64,000 nucleotides of DNA from Lunularia cruciata (lineage: Eukaryota > Streptophyta > Marchantiopsida > Lunulariales > Lunulariaceae), in assembly GCA_948567375.1 (NCBI GenBank), contig OX419757.1, positions 43,648,001 through 43,712,000 of the forward strand. The letters run 5' to 3'. A program made the position numbers and the translations under genes. Of the stretch, positions 20,442 through 33,900 are shown one piece after another; the first letter of the stretch is position 1, and every line of letters starts with the position of its first letter. Under the pieces are notes generated by a model that had not been told where the DNA came from, ran no database searches, and saw only the letters and a list, made by a program, of their open reading frames with translations.

Positions 20442-23400
20442 CTAGAAGAGCAATTTGTACAAGTAATTTATGCAATTTAGTGCATATAATGGAGATTAAG
20501 TCCATTATTACAAGAAAAAAAAGCATACTCCCCTTCTCTTATGAGCAAACCCTATCTATCTTATCCCATTTGGGTTCAAAGATTAGATTCTCTTAACACA
20601 ATTATACATAATAAACTACCATGCCAAGGAATAGCATGGTAGTTTATATATGTTATAAACCTACCATTATACATGTTTCAAGCATGAAATTTTAGTCTTT
20701 GGATGAATATAGAAAACATAAGCTTTTATTCCTTAAATAAAATAAAAATATCCTCAATTTGATATTAAACTAAAAAAAATAGTCAACTCAAACTCTTAAT
20801 TTTAAAGCACTTAAAACTTTAAGAAAAACTTCTCTAGAAGGAAAAGATAAAGAAGAATGGAGTGCTATGAAATTGGAAACTTAGCTTCAAGGAAGAATAA
20901 ATCAATTTGACCTCAAGAAATTCATATTTCCATGCATACATGAGTAGTATAGCAAATTATTTTCTTATTATAAATCTCAATTTGAAATAGCTAAGAGCAA
21001 TCTTTTGGGAATTTTTCAATTTATAGCATACATTACTTCAACATCTACTATTAGTGGTAAAAAGATGGAAGATTACTTTCTAATCTTAGATACACTAGAA
21101 TCTCCCAAATGAATTTATGCTTTTGTACTCCTTCTATTGGAGAGGATTTTTTATCCTCACTCTCATTTTGATAAATATAAATAAAACATTTCAAGTTACT
21201 CAAAGAAGAATAGAGATTCGGTCACTCACTACATCAAATGCATCTTTCTTTGTTTGGCCACGGTGAGCTTTATCTTCATCAGGCTTTTCTTAATATTTAT
21301 TTTTTATCTTCTTGAATGAAATGTTATCAAGGGACACATCTTACACTGCTTTTTCTTATTTCTGTATGAAGCAATTAAACCTCAGCCTGTGAGAATTAGG
21401 TAGCAAATTACCACCTTCTTGTTAGCTTCTATAAGAGCCCACTTTGTCTTGTTAGCTTCTATAAGAACCTACTTTGCCTGTCCATAGCTTTGTAAATTAC
21501 ATGGTTTTTACCAGATAGAGTATTCCATAGAAAACTAGTCAAAGCATACTCCAGATATATACTTGGGCAGATCGTACCATATCAAATTACAATTTCTTTT
21601 CACTAGATAGCCTATTCTAAATCACTCCAAATATATAGTTGGGCAGACCTTCCATTATCAAATTTTATTTACTAGATAGCCTATTTCAGAATTTTTTTGC
21701 CAATATTCTCTTCAAAAATTACATCCCTAGCTTAAACAACTTACTTGGGTAGATCCTTCAATCCTACCTTCTTAATTTTTCAACTATCGTAATAACCCAA
21801 TCTTTTTTGAGAAAGGCGGAAAAGTTGAGGATTGGACCACTTATCCACGTTAAAAATTCCATCTTTACCCGTTCTATGGTTCTGTTTATTTTGCATTTTG
21901 CAATTATTCACATACAAAAGGCATTGCACTGTCAATCCTGTCCCCATACAACTAACGGTAGACTGCCAAGTGGAGTCCAAGTCAACCAAGCCGAGTGGTC
22001 AAATAAATGTGGAAACTTACGGTACTGGATGATTAAATCTGCCAACCCAGACGTGTAGTTAAGCATAAATCCGCAATTACAGGTGGAGAGGAAACTACGG
22101 TGAATTCGCGAAATGCGGAGGAAAATAAGACCACAAATGTCAACTGCACTCTTCTGGGCCACAAAAAGTATTAGAAAGGGAAAATACTCCGAAGGTGAAG
22201 GCAGCTACTTTAGCACTTCCACTTCCAGGTACATTGTCAAAAGACGTACGAAGAAAAACAAACCTACATGTTACGGAGATGTTGCTTATCGTTTTTCTCC
22301 GTTTCCTGGAAAATTTTGAGTAGAAGCGAATTCTCCTAATTGGTGATCAGCTTATGCCAAGCGAGTGCTCATGTAAATTACTCATATGTCGACGACGATG
22401 TACAGGTGAAGAGGGTGAATTTCACATAAGTACATGGCTTTACCATACAATACATCAAGCAGAACCTTACTTTCTCTCAGATGCTTCGATATTGAAGAGC
22501 ATGTACATGATTTCACATATTAAGCTGAGGACTTCATGATACCTTTCAATAATCGACGTAACAGTCCTGAATTTACACGAGATAAAGGATGTCTCGAGAT
22601 CATGGATCCACGAGGAATCAACACCATGGTGTCGAAGTGTTTGGCTTTATCGACGTGGTCAATGCGCACTCAGGTAATGTGATCATCAATGATGCAGCTA
22701 AAGTTTATACATTTCTTGTATGTTCTATGTCCGGAAGAGGTTTCTGAGCCCTCGGCGCTTCGCGAGCAGGAAATACATTGTTTGCTGGAAAGAAACGCAC
22801 CTTCTGCGACTTTCTCGACGTTGTTAATGGAAACAATCGAAAGGTGTGCATATAGGATAGCGGAAAGGATAAGTGGAGTCCGTCAAGAGAAAAATTTCAA
22901 GGGGTTGCTTTGTAGGTTACATTAGTGGTTTCAGAAATAGTTTAGACGGATGTCTAAGGGATAAATAACAAACTTCATAACTATTTTTAGCAAGGAGATG
23001 AGGTGTTAATAAATGAACGCATTGTAAATTGTTATATGTTATATCACGTGCAATTTGTATTCATATAAAAATCAGACGCTATATTACGGATGTAATATAG
23101 TGCATGATTTATATAACAATCATTTATAACACTATGTAAAATAAATGATTGTCAAAAAGAGATGATGTAATTTCTTGAGAGAGTTGCAACTTTCTTTTGA
23201 TGTGTGATTCTTAGAGTGAGATTTATGAAAAGATTTTGGCTGATTCGAAATACCACTCTCAACTATTCAAATTCTAATTCATCATCTGCAAATGCAAATG
23301 CTATGTGCAAATGCTCCTCTCAGTAAACTAAATCGGTGGGTTATGTAGTTTTGCATTGGTGTGTTGGTTCATTTCCATAGATTAGTGCTGCAAGGGAGAT

Positions 23401-25973
23401 AATGCGAGTTATGGAAAATGATTTGCATCGTCTTGCAGCAACCAAGAAATTAATTGGAGGTCAAAGAATTTTAATCCAGAAGGCAACAAAAATTTAGCAA
23501 AAACCTCATTGCAATGCAGGCTCACATTTGGATGCAAAATCAACGTGCTCTATCAAGTGACTACAAGCGGCAATGAGCGGCTTTGAGCACCAACAAGCGG
23601 CTACGGGCACCAACGAACTTAGAGCTTTGAGCTTTGGGCACCATTGAGCTGCTATGAGCAGCTACGAGCAGCAACAGGCAGTGACGAGCAACAATGGGCA
23701 GTGAAGAGCAGCAACGAGCAAAATCCCATTTAATCCTAAATTAACACATTATCAAGCGGCTCCCAATGGCAACGAGCAACTACCAACTGCAACGAGAAAC
23801 TACTAACGGCAACGAGCAGCTACAGGCACCATCGAGCGGCTACAAGCAACACAACAAGCAGTGATGAGCAAAATCTCATTTAATCCTAAATTAACACATT
23901 ACACCGGGCGGCAACCGGTGCAGACCATATTCACCCTAAAATAGACACTTTATTAACCCTAATATGTAATTAATGCATTATGGTGTGACAACGGAAAACT
24001 CCACATCCCAATTTATTTTCTCCAACTTATTTTCTTGTGGAGTTTGCTAATAATAAGGAACTTAGCCAAAACTCCGTAGTGGGACTCTTTCTTCCTCCCG
24101 CCCACACCCTTACCAAATTAGTCAACACTTCTTAATAATCTATATGAAAATATACAGAACTTCATAAAACTATTTCTGAAACCTCCTATTGTCACTTCTG
24201 TCCCTTGGACTTTGCTCTTTGTTTCTTAGCGGCTTTTAACACTTCGGTATATGCCTCAGGCTCCGATTCTTCTTCAGCACCTTTTTGTGCTATGGTATTC
24301 CATGTTTGTTTCCTTCGGTGTATACTATTCGGCCTTCTGGCCTTATACTTTTAAGGGAGTAGGATGGGACTAAACCCTATATTCGATACGGAAACATCAG
24401 ATCACAAACGTAAGTTAGATGTCTTTTTCACACTACAGTTTTTGAGGTTATCGTGATGCTGCCCTTAGGCAGGTAGACCGTTTCGGTAGCATCTGTAGGA
24501 CTGACGTTCAGCTCTAGTTCAACTTGTATTAGGAGAAGAGGCTATAACGGCACGTTCATTCACGGGCACATTTCGATCCTGCGTTCTAATGAGTTTAGTG
24601 TGCTGCTGTATCTTCTCTCTTCCTACATATGCCACATTGAAGGTGAATTCTGATCTGTATTGACCTGATTCGAGTCACAGAAAGGACTGCAAGGTGTGCA
24701 TGAGGAAATTAGCCCCTATTTCATGCACGCGGAGGGTCAGCGGATCGAATTTATCCAAGAGGCAAGAGATCATTACATGTCCACTTTTTCAACTTGGGAA
24801 TATCGATCATCTTTCTTTTCTAGACGGAACAACGTGAACTCTGGCTGACAGCCTGAATATAGCATGTGTTCAATGTCCCACACCACAGCAAAGGATATGA
24901 ATATTTGGGACAGGGAATTAGGACCAAGTAAGAGCAGCTTACTTTCCATCCAAAGACGACAGATTGATGATAATCAGCCAGTCAAAGTTTTATTTGTCGT
25001 TGCTACAAATTGGAATATAATAAACTTGGCTAAAGATTTATCGATATTTTCTCGAGGAGCTAGGGTAGATAATCCGATGTGGCATTCAATCACCCTCTAA
25101 GCGCAAACATGTGACAAAGTGATATACACAATGATGTTATGTTTGAATTCACCTAATGTAACATATACATCTACCTCTAAAGATTTTTAGTGGCAGATGA
25201 GTGTTCCAAACTTGTGGTATATTTGACTTGTGCACCAAATTGCAAACGGACATAGAAATCTGTGTTCTGCCAAGAAATAGAGCACAAAAGTTAGCCACGT
25301 GATAATGCAAGTGCCGTTACATATTCTAGTAACAAGCGCAGACGTAGGTCTGTGCTAACTTTGTGGTTTGATTGGGGTGTGTTTACACAACCCTTAATAT
25401 AAGTAACTTTTTGGACTGAAAGTTTTCTAATAGCAGTATAAACGTGACAACAGGAGTAGTCGATATGCTAGACTATAGATCGTATCCCAAAGAATAGGAA
25501 GGAAATTTTTACAACGTGTTGAAATTATAGTCTAGGTGAGACTCAAAAGTCTCGCGTTTACAAACGATCATTGAATAAATATGGAGAGAAGAAAGGCCAC
25601 TGCCCATGATAACAAGAAGGATGGGCTTACAAGGATGAAACAAAAAAAGGTAAAATGGAGCTAAGCCCCAATAGTATCGGTACGATAACAAATCTATACT
25701 ATTACATTATAATACATTAAGCTATGTAAATTGTATAGTAGATATATTACTAGAGGCATTCAACGAAAGTGACACAAACTTTTGACTTTTTTTGTTCTGA
25801 GAGGTATAAATCAAAGTACCCAGAGGAAAGGAGTACAAAGCACAAACCAGTGCAAGTGTAAGTGCAAATGGAACATAGAGCGCAAGGCCCAAAAGAACCA
25901 CCCGACCAAGAGAAGGCACACCAAAATAGTGAAGGCACCAAAGGGCAAAAGACAAGCTGACCAAAAACACCTA
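20442..25973. other. Non-coding DNA with minor tandem repeats, no gene recognised
   Basis: AT-rich up to about 21780, then more mixed in composition. No ORF here has a recognisable domain; the longest (22689–22925 and 21807–22058) look like chance frames. Small direct repeats occur at about 21417–21475 (TTGTTAGCTTCTATAAGA twice) and about 21548–21700 (ACTAGATAGCCTATT twice, period near 76 bp). A cryptic minisatellite lies at 23565–23905. Confidence 0.4.
23565..23905. repeat. Cryptic GAGCAGC/AACGAGC minisatellite with an embedded larger duplication
   Basis: Variants of an 11–12-base word (AACGAGCAGCTAC, GAGCGGCTACAAGC, GAGCAGCAACAGGC) recur many times. Two longer blocks, GAGCAAAATC followed by CATTTAATCCTAAATTAACA, occur at about 23717–23752 and 23868–23903, so a roughly 150-bp unit has also been duplicated. 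Confidence 0.75.
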
Positions 25974-26155
25974 AGAAACTAAAGAGAGTGTAGTCTAATC
26001 CTTAATAGTGCGGTACAAGTACTCCAATTATAGGTCTGGTTAGTGAGGAGGGAACACCTAGCACAGCTAAGGTCCTCCCTCCCCACTTACCAGACCTATC
26101 ATTGGAGGACTTGTACCACACTATTAAGGAGTAGACTACACTCTCTTTAGTTTCT
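25974..26155. repeat. Long inverted repeat (hairpin), 80-bp arms and 22-bp loop
   Basis: Arms 25974–26053 and 26076–26155 are reverse complements with 6 mismatches by my hand alignment. The loop is 26054–26075. Outer ends read AGAAACTAAAGAGAGTGTAG and its complement. On the minus strand two of the mismatches become G·U pairs. It could be a foldback/MITE-type element or a young hairpin RNA locus. No flanking target duplication is obvious. It lies next to a degenerate non-LTR RT. Confidence 0.85.
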
Positions 26156-26160
26156 ACATA

Positions 26161-27990
26161 TGAGTAGAGGCACATCAATGAGTATGCTAGTCAGTGTATG
26201 AGTGTGCAAACATTCATTAAGATCCACATGTAGCTTCATAGAGTCTAAGGAGACAAAGTCACCAAACTCAAGGAGTGACGAGCGTGTAGGGCTGGCAATA
26301 AATCTCAAGCCAATCAAAGATATATGTAGAAGTCATAAGTGCCAGAATCCACTATCACAATTGGTCCCAATAAGAATGGATGGCCTTGATGTAAGAAGTG
26401 ATATGCTAAAAAAGGAACCACTAGAGCCCAAACACCTATATATGTTTCTTGTCCTATGGCCTCTTGCACTATGAGGTGGCATCCGTGCAGGATTATGGGA
26501 GGCCTAACAGTTGCCTACACAACTTATTTGATAGATGTGGGAGCATGCATGGTCCCAATAGAGTGGAGAAAGTATGGCAGATAGAACTATCAAACATCTG
26601 CAAATATGGCAATAATGACTCTATAGGCAAGAAAGACCATGCTAAATATGAGGCCCAAGGGACATAACACCTAGTAAGAATAAAGTAGGCCACTTGGAGA
26701 AGAGATGGGCTATAGCATGTACTAAGGTGTCTGATAAGAATGAACTAAAAAAATCCTCTTGTCCCACAAGAGAGCCCAAAATTCACAAACCCTCAATAGA
26801 GAACTAGAATCTTGGTGGGAAGTCAAAGGGAGTGAGGACAATGCAAGGGCTCCAGACCTTACATTTTTGAGTTTAGACTCGTAAACCTAAGGCCTCTAAA
26901 CTGAGTGTGAAATTAAACACCACTCTAGTCATATCCTACAACAGACCCAAGATATGAGTGTCATATGAGATCGATGTGGAAAGATATGACTGAAAAGTTG
27001 TTGCAACTTGTATAAAGCCATGTAATGTGCTATGGCAAAGAGAGGGCTACTAGAGGATCACCTTGTCATGTGCTCTTGGTTGATGTCAATTGTGAAAACT
27101 CTCCTATGGCAACATGGAGGCTATGCAATAGGAGTGTCTCAATCCCATAAAAAGCACATACAAATGGGATCAAGGAGAGGATCTGGTTGTTGAGTGAAGC
27201 ACGCAAGACAATGCTGGGTGAGAGAGATGGTACTAAAGGCACTTGAGACATCAACTTGAACCACCACCTAATCTAGATGAATGTCCAAGGATGCTTGAAT
27301 GCATGCAATAACTGTCTTGCAACCCCTTGTAGTAGACACAACAAATTGATGGGGAGACAAGAAGGAAGAAAAATATTGGTGCATTTGTAAGAAAAAAGTA
27401 CAGGAAACTAAATGCAAAAACACATCTCCAATGGCAATGGGGCACATACATGAGGTCTCTTTGCAAAAGCAAGGAGACGAGAAGCTCCAAACAGACAAGC
27501 AGCTCCAAGGTGCACATGACTAGATGCAATGCGTTGACAAGAGGCAAAGAGAAGAGGAAACCCCAAATCTAGAGCATCTAGGGAGAGGTAATCTTGTAGT
27601 GCACAAACATGAACCCTGATGGTCCACCTAATGAGAAGTCCCTCATTAGCAGAATGGAGTAGAGCATGGGTAAAGCAAGACTATATCAGTTGTAACTCCT
27701 CATCTGGCTGGTAATCATGGAGGAACAAAGGAAGTCACTCATCGGCAGGTGGATGTAGGGTCTGTAAATCTGAGAAGATGTTTGCAAAGAAGTGTTGGCC
27801 GAGAGGGTGGGCTGCACGCCTGTACTCTCCAACCTGCACTAACATCAGGGAGTTAGAGAGGCGACGACGCTAATGTATGAGGCTATGGAGACTCAACAAT
27901 CCGCTTGGCTGTGGCCTGAGCCCTAATGGTGTACTCCTGGAGGGCTGCTCAATCACCTCTCAAGAACCTATGAATCCTAGAGGCCGTATG
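26161..27990 (-). pseudogene. Degenerate non-LTR-type reverse transcriptase element, copy 1
   Basis: On the minus strand, in order: a ...HVHLGAACLFGASRLLAFAK segment, PIAIGDVFLHLV, QYFSSFLSPHQFVVSTTRGC, a VQVDVSSAFSTIS palm block (usual VDVSNAFN), GDPL (usual QGDPLG) and YFILTRCYVPWASYLAW. This is the layout of the RT-domain proteins of plant non-LTR elements (PIAIG…VDV.NAFN…QGDP…). No YADD block was confidently located. Frameshifts and stops are numerous. Copies at 43968–44830 and 57165–57460 share this sequence. Confidence 0.75.
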
Positions 27991-27999
27991 TTGTGTGTA

Positions 28000-30900
28000 A
28001 TAATAAGCTAGAAATAAGAAAGTGAATTTGATATTTCTTGATTTTGACTTCACCACATATACCTTTATATTTGGAGACATTTGGCTGCCGTAACTCTACT
28101 AGGTGCCTTTAGGGGAGAATGGGTAATCACCTCCTAAAATTATTTTGTGTGAGATCCATCCATGCTCCTATCATCTGATCATCTCAAATCAAATATATAT
28201 TTATTTTAATTCATATAAAAATTTATTTAATTCATATTGATTGTAAAATTTACCAATATTCCTTCCATGTGAATTATCTAACCACAAAGTCTATTAATTA
28301 GAAAGACGTCAAGCCATATGAACCGGGTATATCTAATGTAATACCTTACAAACTAGAGTGTAACTTCGTGTTTTCTACCCGGTCGCCCTTTTACTCTTTT
28401 ACTGACTAGAGAGTAATGAAAATGTTATATCTTGTATAATATATAAATCACAATGTGAATAAAAAAAATACAATATAGAAATACAATATAAATATAAAGA
28501 GTAAACTATGTACGCATGTCAGAGTTGGTTCGCATGTCGAAGAGGTTTGAAATGATCCAGGCGATGACGTTCTCTTGATTCCTCCTTCTCAAACTCGAAC
28601 AAAGAAACTGCCTGCAAATGATTTCTCATACCGATATTATTGAAGGTTAGCCCCATTTTATCTCCTATGACTTTTCCTTGAACGGTCCATGGGTCTTTCC
28701 ATCATTCTTGTTATCCCACGTGTCACATTGTCTCCTGCAAATGTCACACATGGGACACCCTCCATAAAGGATTACAGTAACCATGTACAAGAAATCCGAG
28801 CTGCCTGTTAAGCTGACGTGGCAAACGCCTTGTCCTCACTAGAAGTTGTGGTCCTAGAAGGTAAAGCTGACTGCCAATGTGGTGCTGGCTTGGCAATCAA
28901 ATGCTGGTCTAGCTGGTCGCTGACATCATCAGTTCCGATTTACGAAACGTGCAATGAGGGAAACTACCGTGAATGCGAATGGGAAAAGCACTCATAACTG
29001 TGGTCATAACAAACCACTGGATCACTTGATTCAACAGGTAGGGTGGGTCTGTGTAGCCACAGAAGACAAGAAACTGCCCGATCTTCTAATCTTTTCGTCC
29101 TAAGCGTTATGCAGATGAAGAACGCCACTTGGACTTGATGGACCCAGACTCGATACACTCATTGCAATGACTTAACTGCGCTTGGCCCAGTTCTGCAGGG
29201 AAAAAGGCAAGAGCAAAGAACTTCACGAAATTCGCATGTGATTCATATGCTGTAATAGATCGAGATTCTCTTCACTGTGGATGAGCCCTAGTACTCTCGG
29301 ACAAATTTGCACCTCTTGTTAGTCGCTGCTATCTTTCCAGAACAAGTGGTTGTGCTGCAGGTTCTTTCATCTTCAGTATAGAATCTTCTCTTAAACTGGA
29401 GCCTACCATCGGTCTTCACCACATGTCAGAAGTAAGAGAAAATCTTTGCAATGACGATCTCTAGTTTCATTCTTTCCTGCTTCTGGAAGACCTGTCTTGG
29501 CTTCTGGATCTTCAGGACATTCTCTGTTTTGGAGCAATAGTGTCAACCCATCAAACTTGTTCTGAGAAACTTGGACAATCTTCCCACTCAGAGTTTTGTT
29601 CCAGTATCAAAATTCAACGTTGATTGTCAGATCACGATCACAAGAAGCTAATCTCCTTCGTTCGAGGAGCAAATAGGTTATGCTAGCTTCAAGGAAAAAC
29701 ATGTTGCTAGTCTGTCAAGGATACTACAAATCTCAAACTCAGCAACGAAAAGCTTTATTCTCTGCGGGTTTAGTCCAACGGGTTGTCTATGCTTCAGCTG
29801 GTGTGCACTGGGATCGTGATCTCGTCAAGATCCTAAAAAATGACGCCATGAATCCTGTTCGATTTTTATTATTCTTTTCTGAAAAACGCAGGTATCCTGT
29901 TGCGAACTCTCAAGACGCCTGGATTGCGTCATTTCATTGTACGGTGACACACTTGTTTTCCCTCACTGTTGATCTATTCCTTTTGGTCTGCGCTGCCAGG
30001 AAGAACGTATACCACGAGGTCTGAGAGATCTTCACTTTATATATCTTTCAAGCAGAACTACGCAAATTTGTCTCTTCCAACCCAGTTGTCCAGCTTTCAA
30101 CGATAGATCTTGTCTGCCTCCAAAGCGAGCCCACGTTTCTAATATCTCCAGTGAATCGTTGAAATGAAACTAAAAGCGATGCTGTTTACTCAGGTTTTGC
30201 GAACAGGGGCATGGGCCTATCATCCCTTTGTCCTAAAGGCACGTTTTCGTCTGGGGAAGGGCATAGACATATGCTACGATTTTCACTGCATGGTCAGGCA
30301 GGCTGGACCTACTCAGTCGTGTGCTTTAGAACCACCCAATGTGTAGAAAACAAAGTACACAAATACATTTTCCGTGGACTCGTCCTTATCCGTACTCGAT
30401 GCTGGGATTTCTTTTCCTTTAAAAACGTGTCAGTGTGGGTTGACGATTTTCTGTCAGGTTGGGTTCAAGTGTCATCCTTCTGAAATTTTCCAGAGGAGGT
30501 CAGTCGTCGAGTGGGGAGTTGACAGTGATAGGACGGGCAAGGAAGCTTTTCACTAAAGAAGTTCGTAACCAGTCAAAGTGCAGATATTTTGACCTATATG
30601 GCATCGCTTGTAACACGTTTTAGTTCCCGGGAGTTGAATATATTGCTCTATGTTGATGATTACGGTGACAAAAACACATTTGTCTCAAAGAATTCAGGTG
30701 GAAAGTACGATTCCTTCAAGTTGTTCTCCACAAGTACAGTTTTCAGTAAATTTCAAAAGTAAATTCCGAGTTCTTACAACTAGACTTGCAATCGATTGTC
30801 CTTTTATACTATGGTTTATGCATGCCTATTAATGTTCAAGGACTCGATGAAACTTTGTTTGAATTGGAAAATCGCTTGTCCTCTTATAGCATGGTTTATG

Positions 30901-33900
30901 CATGCCTATTAAGGTTCAAGGACTCGATGAAACTTTGTTTCAACTGGAAGGCATCAAGTGAGCTCAGAAAGCCTACGGTCTCTCGATGCCAGGGAGACCC
31001 TATCTCATAAAGAGGAAAAGAGAAACCGTTGCAATATCACGAAGACGTTTCTCGTGACCTATTCCTGAGCGATTTAGTAACATCCAGATCTGTAAGTGTG
31101 CTCAGTTGCTATGGTAAATGTTAGCAACGCATGCATCAGTGATGGATGCCAGACATAGAAACACGTTTAATGTCTGAACTATTTGGAAAGCACAAACATG
31201 CATGGGCGCCGAGGAACTGACTGAGGGATTCGAACGAAATACGCGCCATTTAACATAACTAACGAAACTACAATGGTCTAGTAACCTTCAGCATCAGACT
31301 TAAAGAATCAGCAAGACGGACAAGTGTTAGCGGAGTGGCAAACTTCTCGAAGGAAACTCTCAAATACTATGCTTCATCATCCAGACGACAATCTGGTACG
31401 TAATATACATATTTTTTCGAACCTAGAGCAGCTTGTCGAGCAGCTTGTCGGAACCAAAGCGTTGTGTGCATTCAAGAAATCAATCATCCTTTGCAAGTGA
31501 GGAATCTGGCAATGAATGTTTGATGCAATTTATATTATTGAAGATTGCAACACCATGAATGAATTAGATTTTGCTGATTATTAAGACTAGCGCAATGGTG
31601 GTGCAGCAAGATTACCACGGGTACGTAAAGAGTTGAATGATCCACTGTGGAAACAAGATGGCTGAAAGGAAACCTGGATATTTGAAGATTCAATTAATGA
31701 CTAGGTGATCAAATCATAAAATCCATCAACTTCCGAAGAAACAACAACGGACGACGAAGAAAGCGAAAGACAAAGGTAATCCCTGTTGCTGCAGAAAAAA
31801 TTACAACCCAGACAAACACACTCAAACAGTTGCTCCTTCCACATTTACAGACTACCTTATTTGAGACGAAATTTGCCAATGTTAACCAAACTTAAACGAA
31901 GAGACAAAACTTTACAAACTAGTGTAGTTCTCTGATCTGTGGCAGGGGATCCACGGATGTCTAAATAACTTACACTCTTGAATCAGAAAAATGCATGAAT
32001 ATGCTTCTCACTGGTCAACTGATCTAAAGCCATGACCAACCAGGACCAAATTCATCGAGCATCTGCACTTAAAAGCCTCCTGCAGCATGAGTTGAGTCAC
32101 ATCATTTGATGCAGCATTTCTCACGAGTCTGAATGACAACAGAAACGGCGGAGTTACATCACAGCATCAGAAGAGAAGTTCCAAGCACCAAGCTCCTCTA
32201 ACTAGTCATCAGAAACCTATTCAAGTATTCCGTGGTCACATATTCATGCCTGGTACCCAACGAAACATGTAAAGCGCGCAGCAAATCAGACCAAAGCCAT
32301 TTGTAAATAAATTGCCTATCGCAGTCAAGCCAAGTTCTGGATGAACCTGGCTCTAATAATGCAGACGTCCCCAAATGCATTAAACTAAGGATCATTGCAA
32401 GGGACCTCAAATGCCAAGTGACAAATGGTACTCCAGGGTATAGAGCCTATGAAACGCTCAGTTTGTTAAGTGGATGGACGCAAGAAGTTAATCAGGAGAG
32501 GAGTATCTGGGGATCTAGACCTTTACCCATAAGCCTCGCATCCTCCTCCTCTGCTCGTGGTTCGGTTAAACTCTACGCTTCATTGTGGCTTCAACGAAAA
32601 TTTATCCACATCGGGTAAAGCATGAGAGCAATCCAGTTTGCTATCTAACTTGAAGTTCAAATTTCTGACTCCTGTGCTACTAGGGAGTAAGCGCTTCTTT
32701 TGCCGTCAATCGTTGAAGCCCAAGAAGATTCACACACCTCGAATGTACAAGGCCCCTATATAACCTCAAAATCAAGGCTGTGAGCCAGGCAGGTGAAAAC
32801 GCCGGGCTTACCTACGAAAACCAACGAGAACTCGCTTAGCCTAGTGGTACTATGACAGAACTAGGACAATCAGATGTAGTGCCAACGTTCATATGATTAC
32901 TTTCTACATGGTTAACCATGATTCCCAACTGTTTAGAGTAGAAGAAGATCCGCTCTACTTTGACGCTTATAAGCCAGGGGTTGACAAACCCCGATTTGAG
33001 ACTGAGACCTTGAGGTGACAGTCTGCTCAAAGCAGTCCATGTCAGGGCGTTCTATCACAACTCATAAAGTGAGGACGTCATGAAGCGCATTTGACCAATG
33101 ATCGTCAATGACATTGGGCTAGACGTACATGTCTGCGGCATGATAACAAGAAACTGGGTCTAAGCACTCGAAGAGCAGACATGAACCATAGAAGGGTGAG
33201 ATCCAATTTGAGGCGAAAACGACAATACTAAGAGCGGAGTTTAAGAGACATTGCACCCATTTGATCCTTGGTTCTATCAGCTTATAGATGTGACTAGTGG
33301 GATAAAGGGCCCACATTGGTCAAACTTACGTGCTCATGCTGTCAGGAAGAATAAACAATCAATGCTCGAACAAGAGAAACCCTTCGTATACTTAAATCTA
33401 AAGTATAAGTAAGTCACTCAAGACAAGATCTTAGTTATCGAACACATCTCGTGTATGAGATAATGCTGCATATCCTGAGTAGCTGGGAAGTCCAGTTTGG
33501 ATAAAAAGCCCTGCTTCAAAAGAGAAGAGACAGCCCAAAGAGACTGTTGACAAGCACTACTTGCAACAAGTTACACCACGAGCCTCTGCGAACTAAATCA
33601 ACTTTACAGAAAAGGATTGGAGGAGAAGGAAGAGGGGCAGAGTGATCATGAAGGAACTTACTCATGACTAAGTAAATGGAGCAGCTATCAGCAGAGCAAA
33701 AATTGATAATATGAAGGAGAACGAAGAACAACGTACGACTCCCGGAGCAGACAAGAGTCTTTCATATACTCGCTACGACCCCCTACGAGTAATTAAAGGC
33801 TGCGAATAAACGCGTCGGAAAAGGAAAGGATAAAATAGAGGAAATTCGGGATCTTAGAAGAGAACTTGGACCTTTCAATTAATGGGACGGCATGGTTGCC

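Noticed and set aside
23565-23905. CRISPR-like array
   Set aside because: Repeats are degenerate and without regular spacers; the context is plant nuclear DNA.
29680-30024. 114-codon plus-strand ORF as a host gene
   Set aside because: No recognisable domain, ordinary composition and no consistent splice extension. Length is within chance for this amount of sequence.
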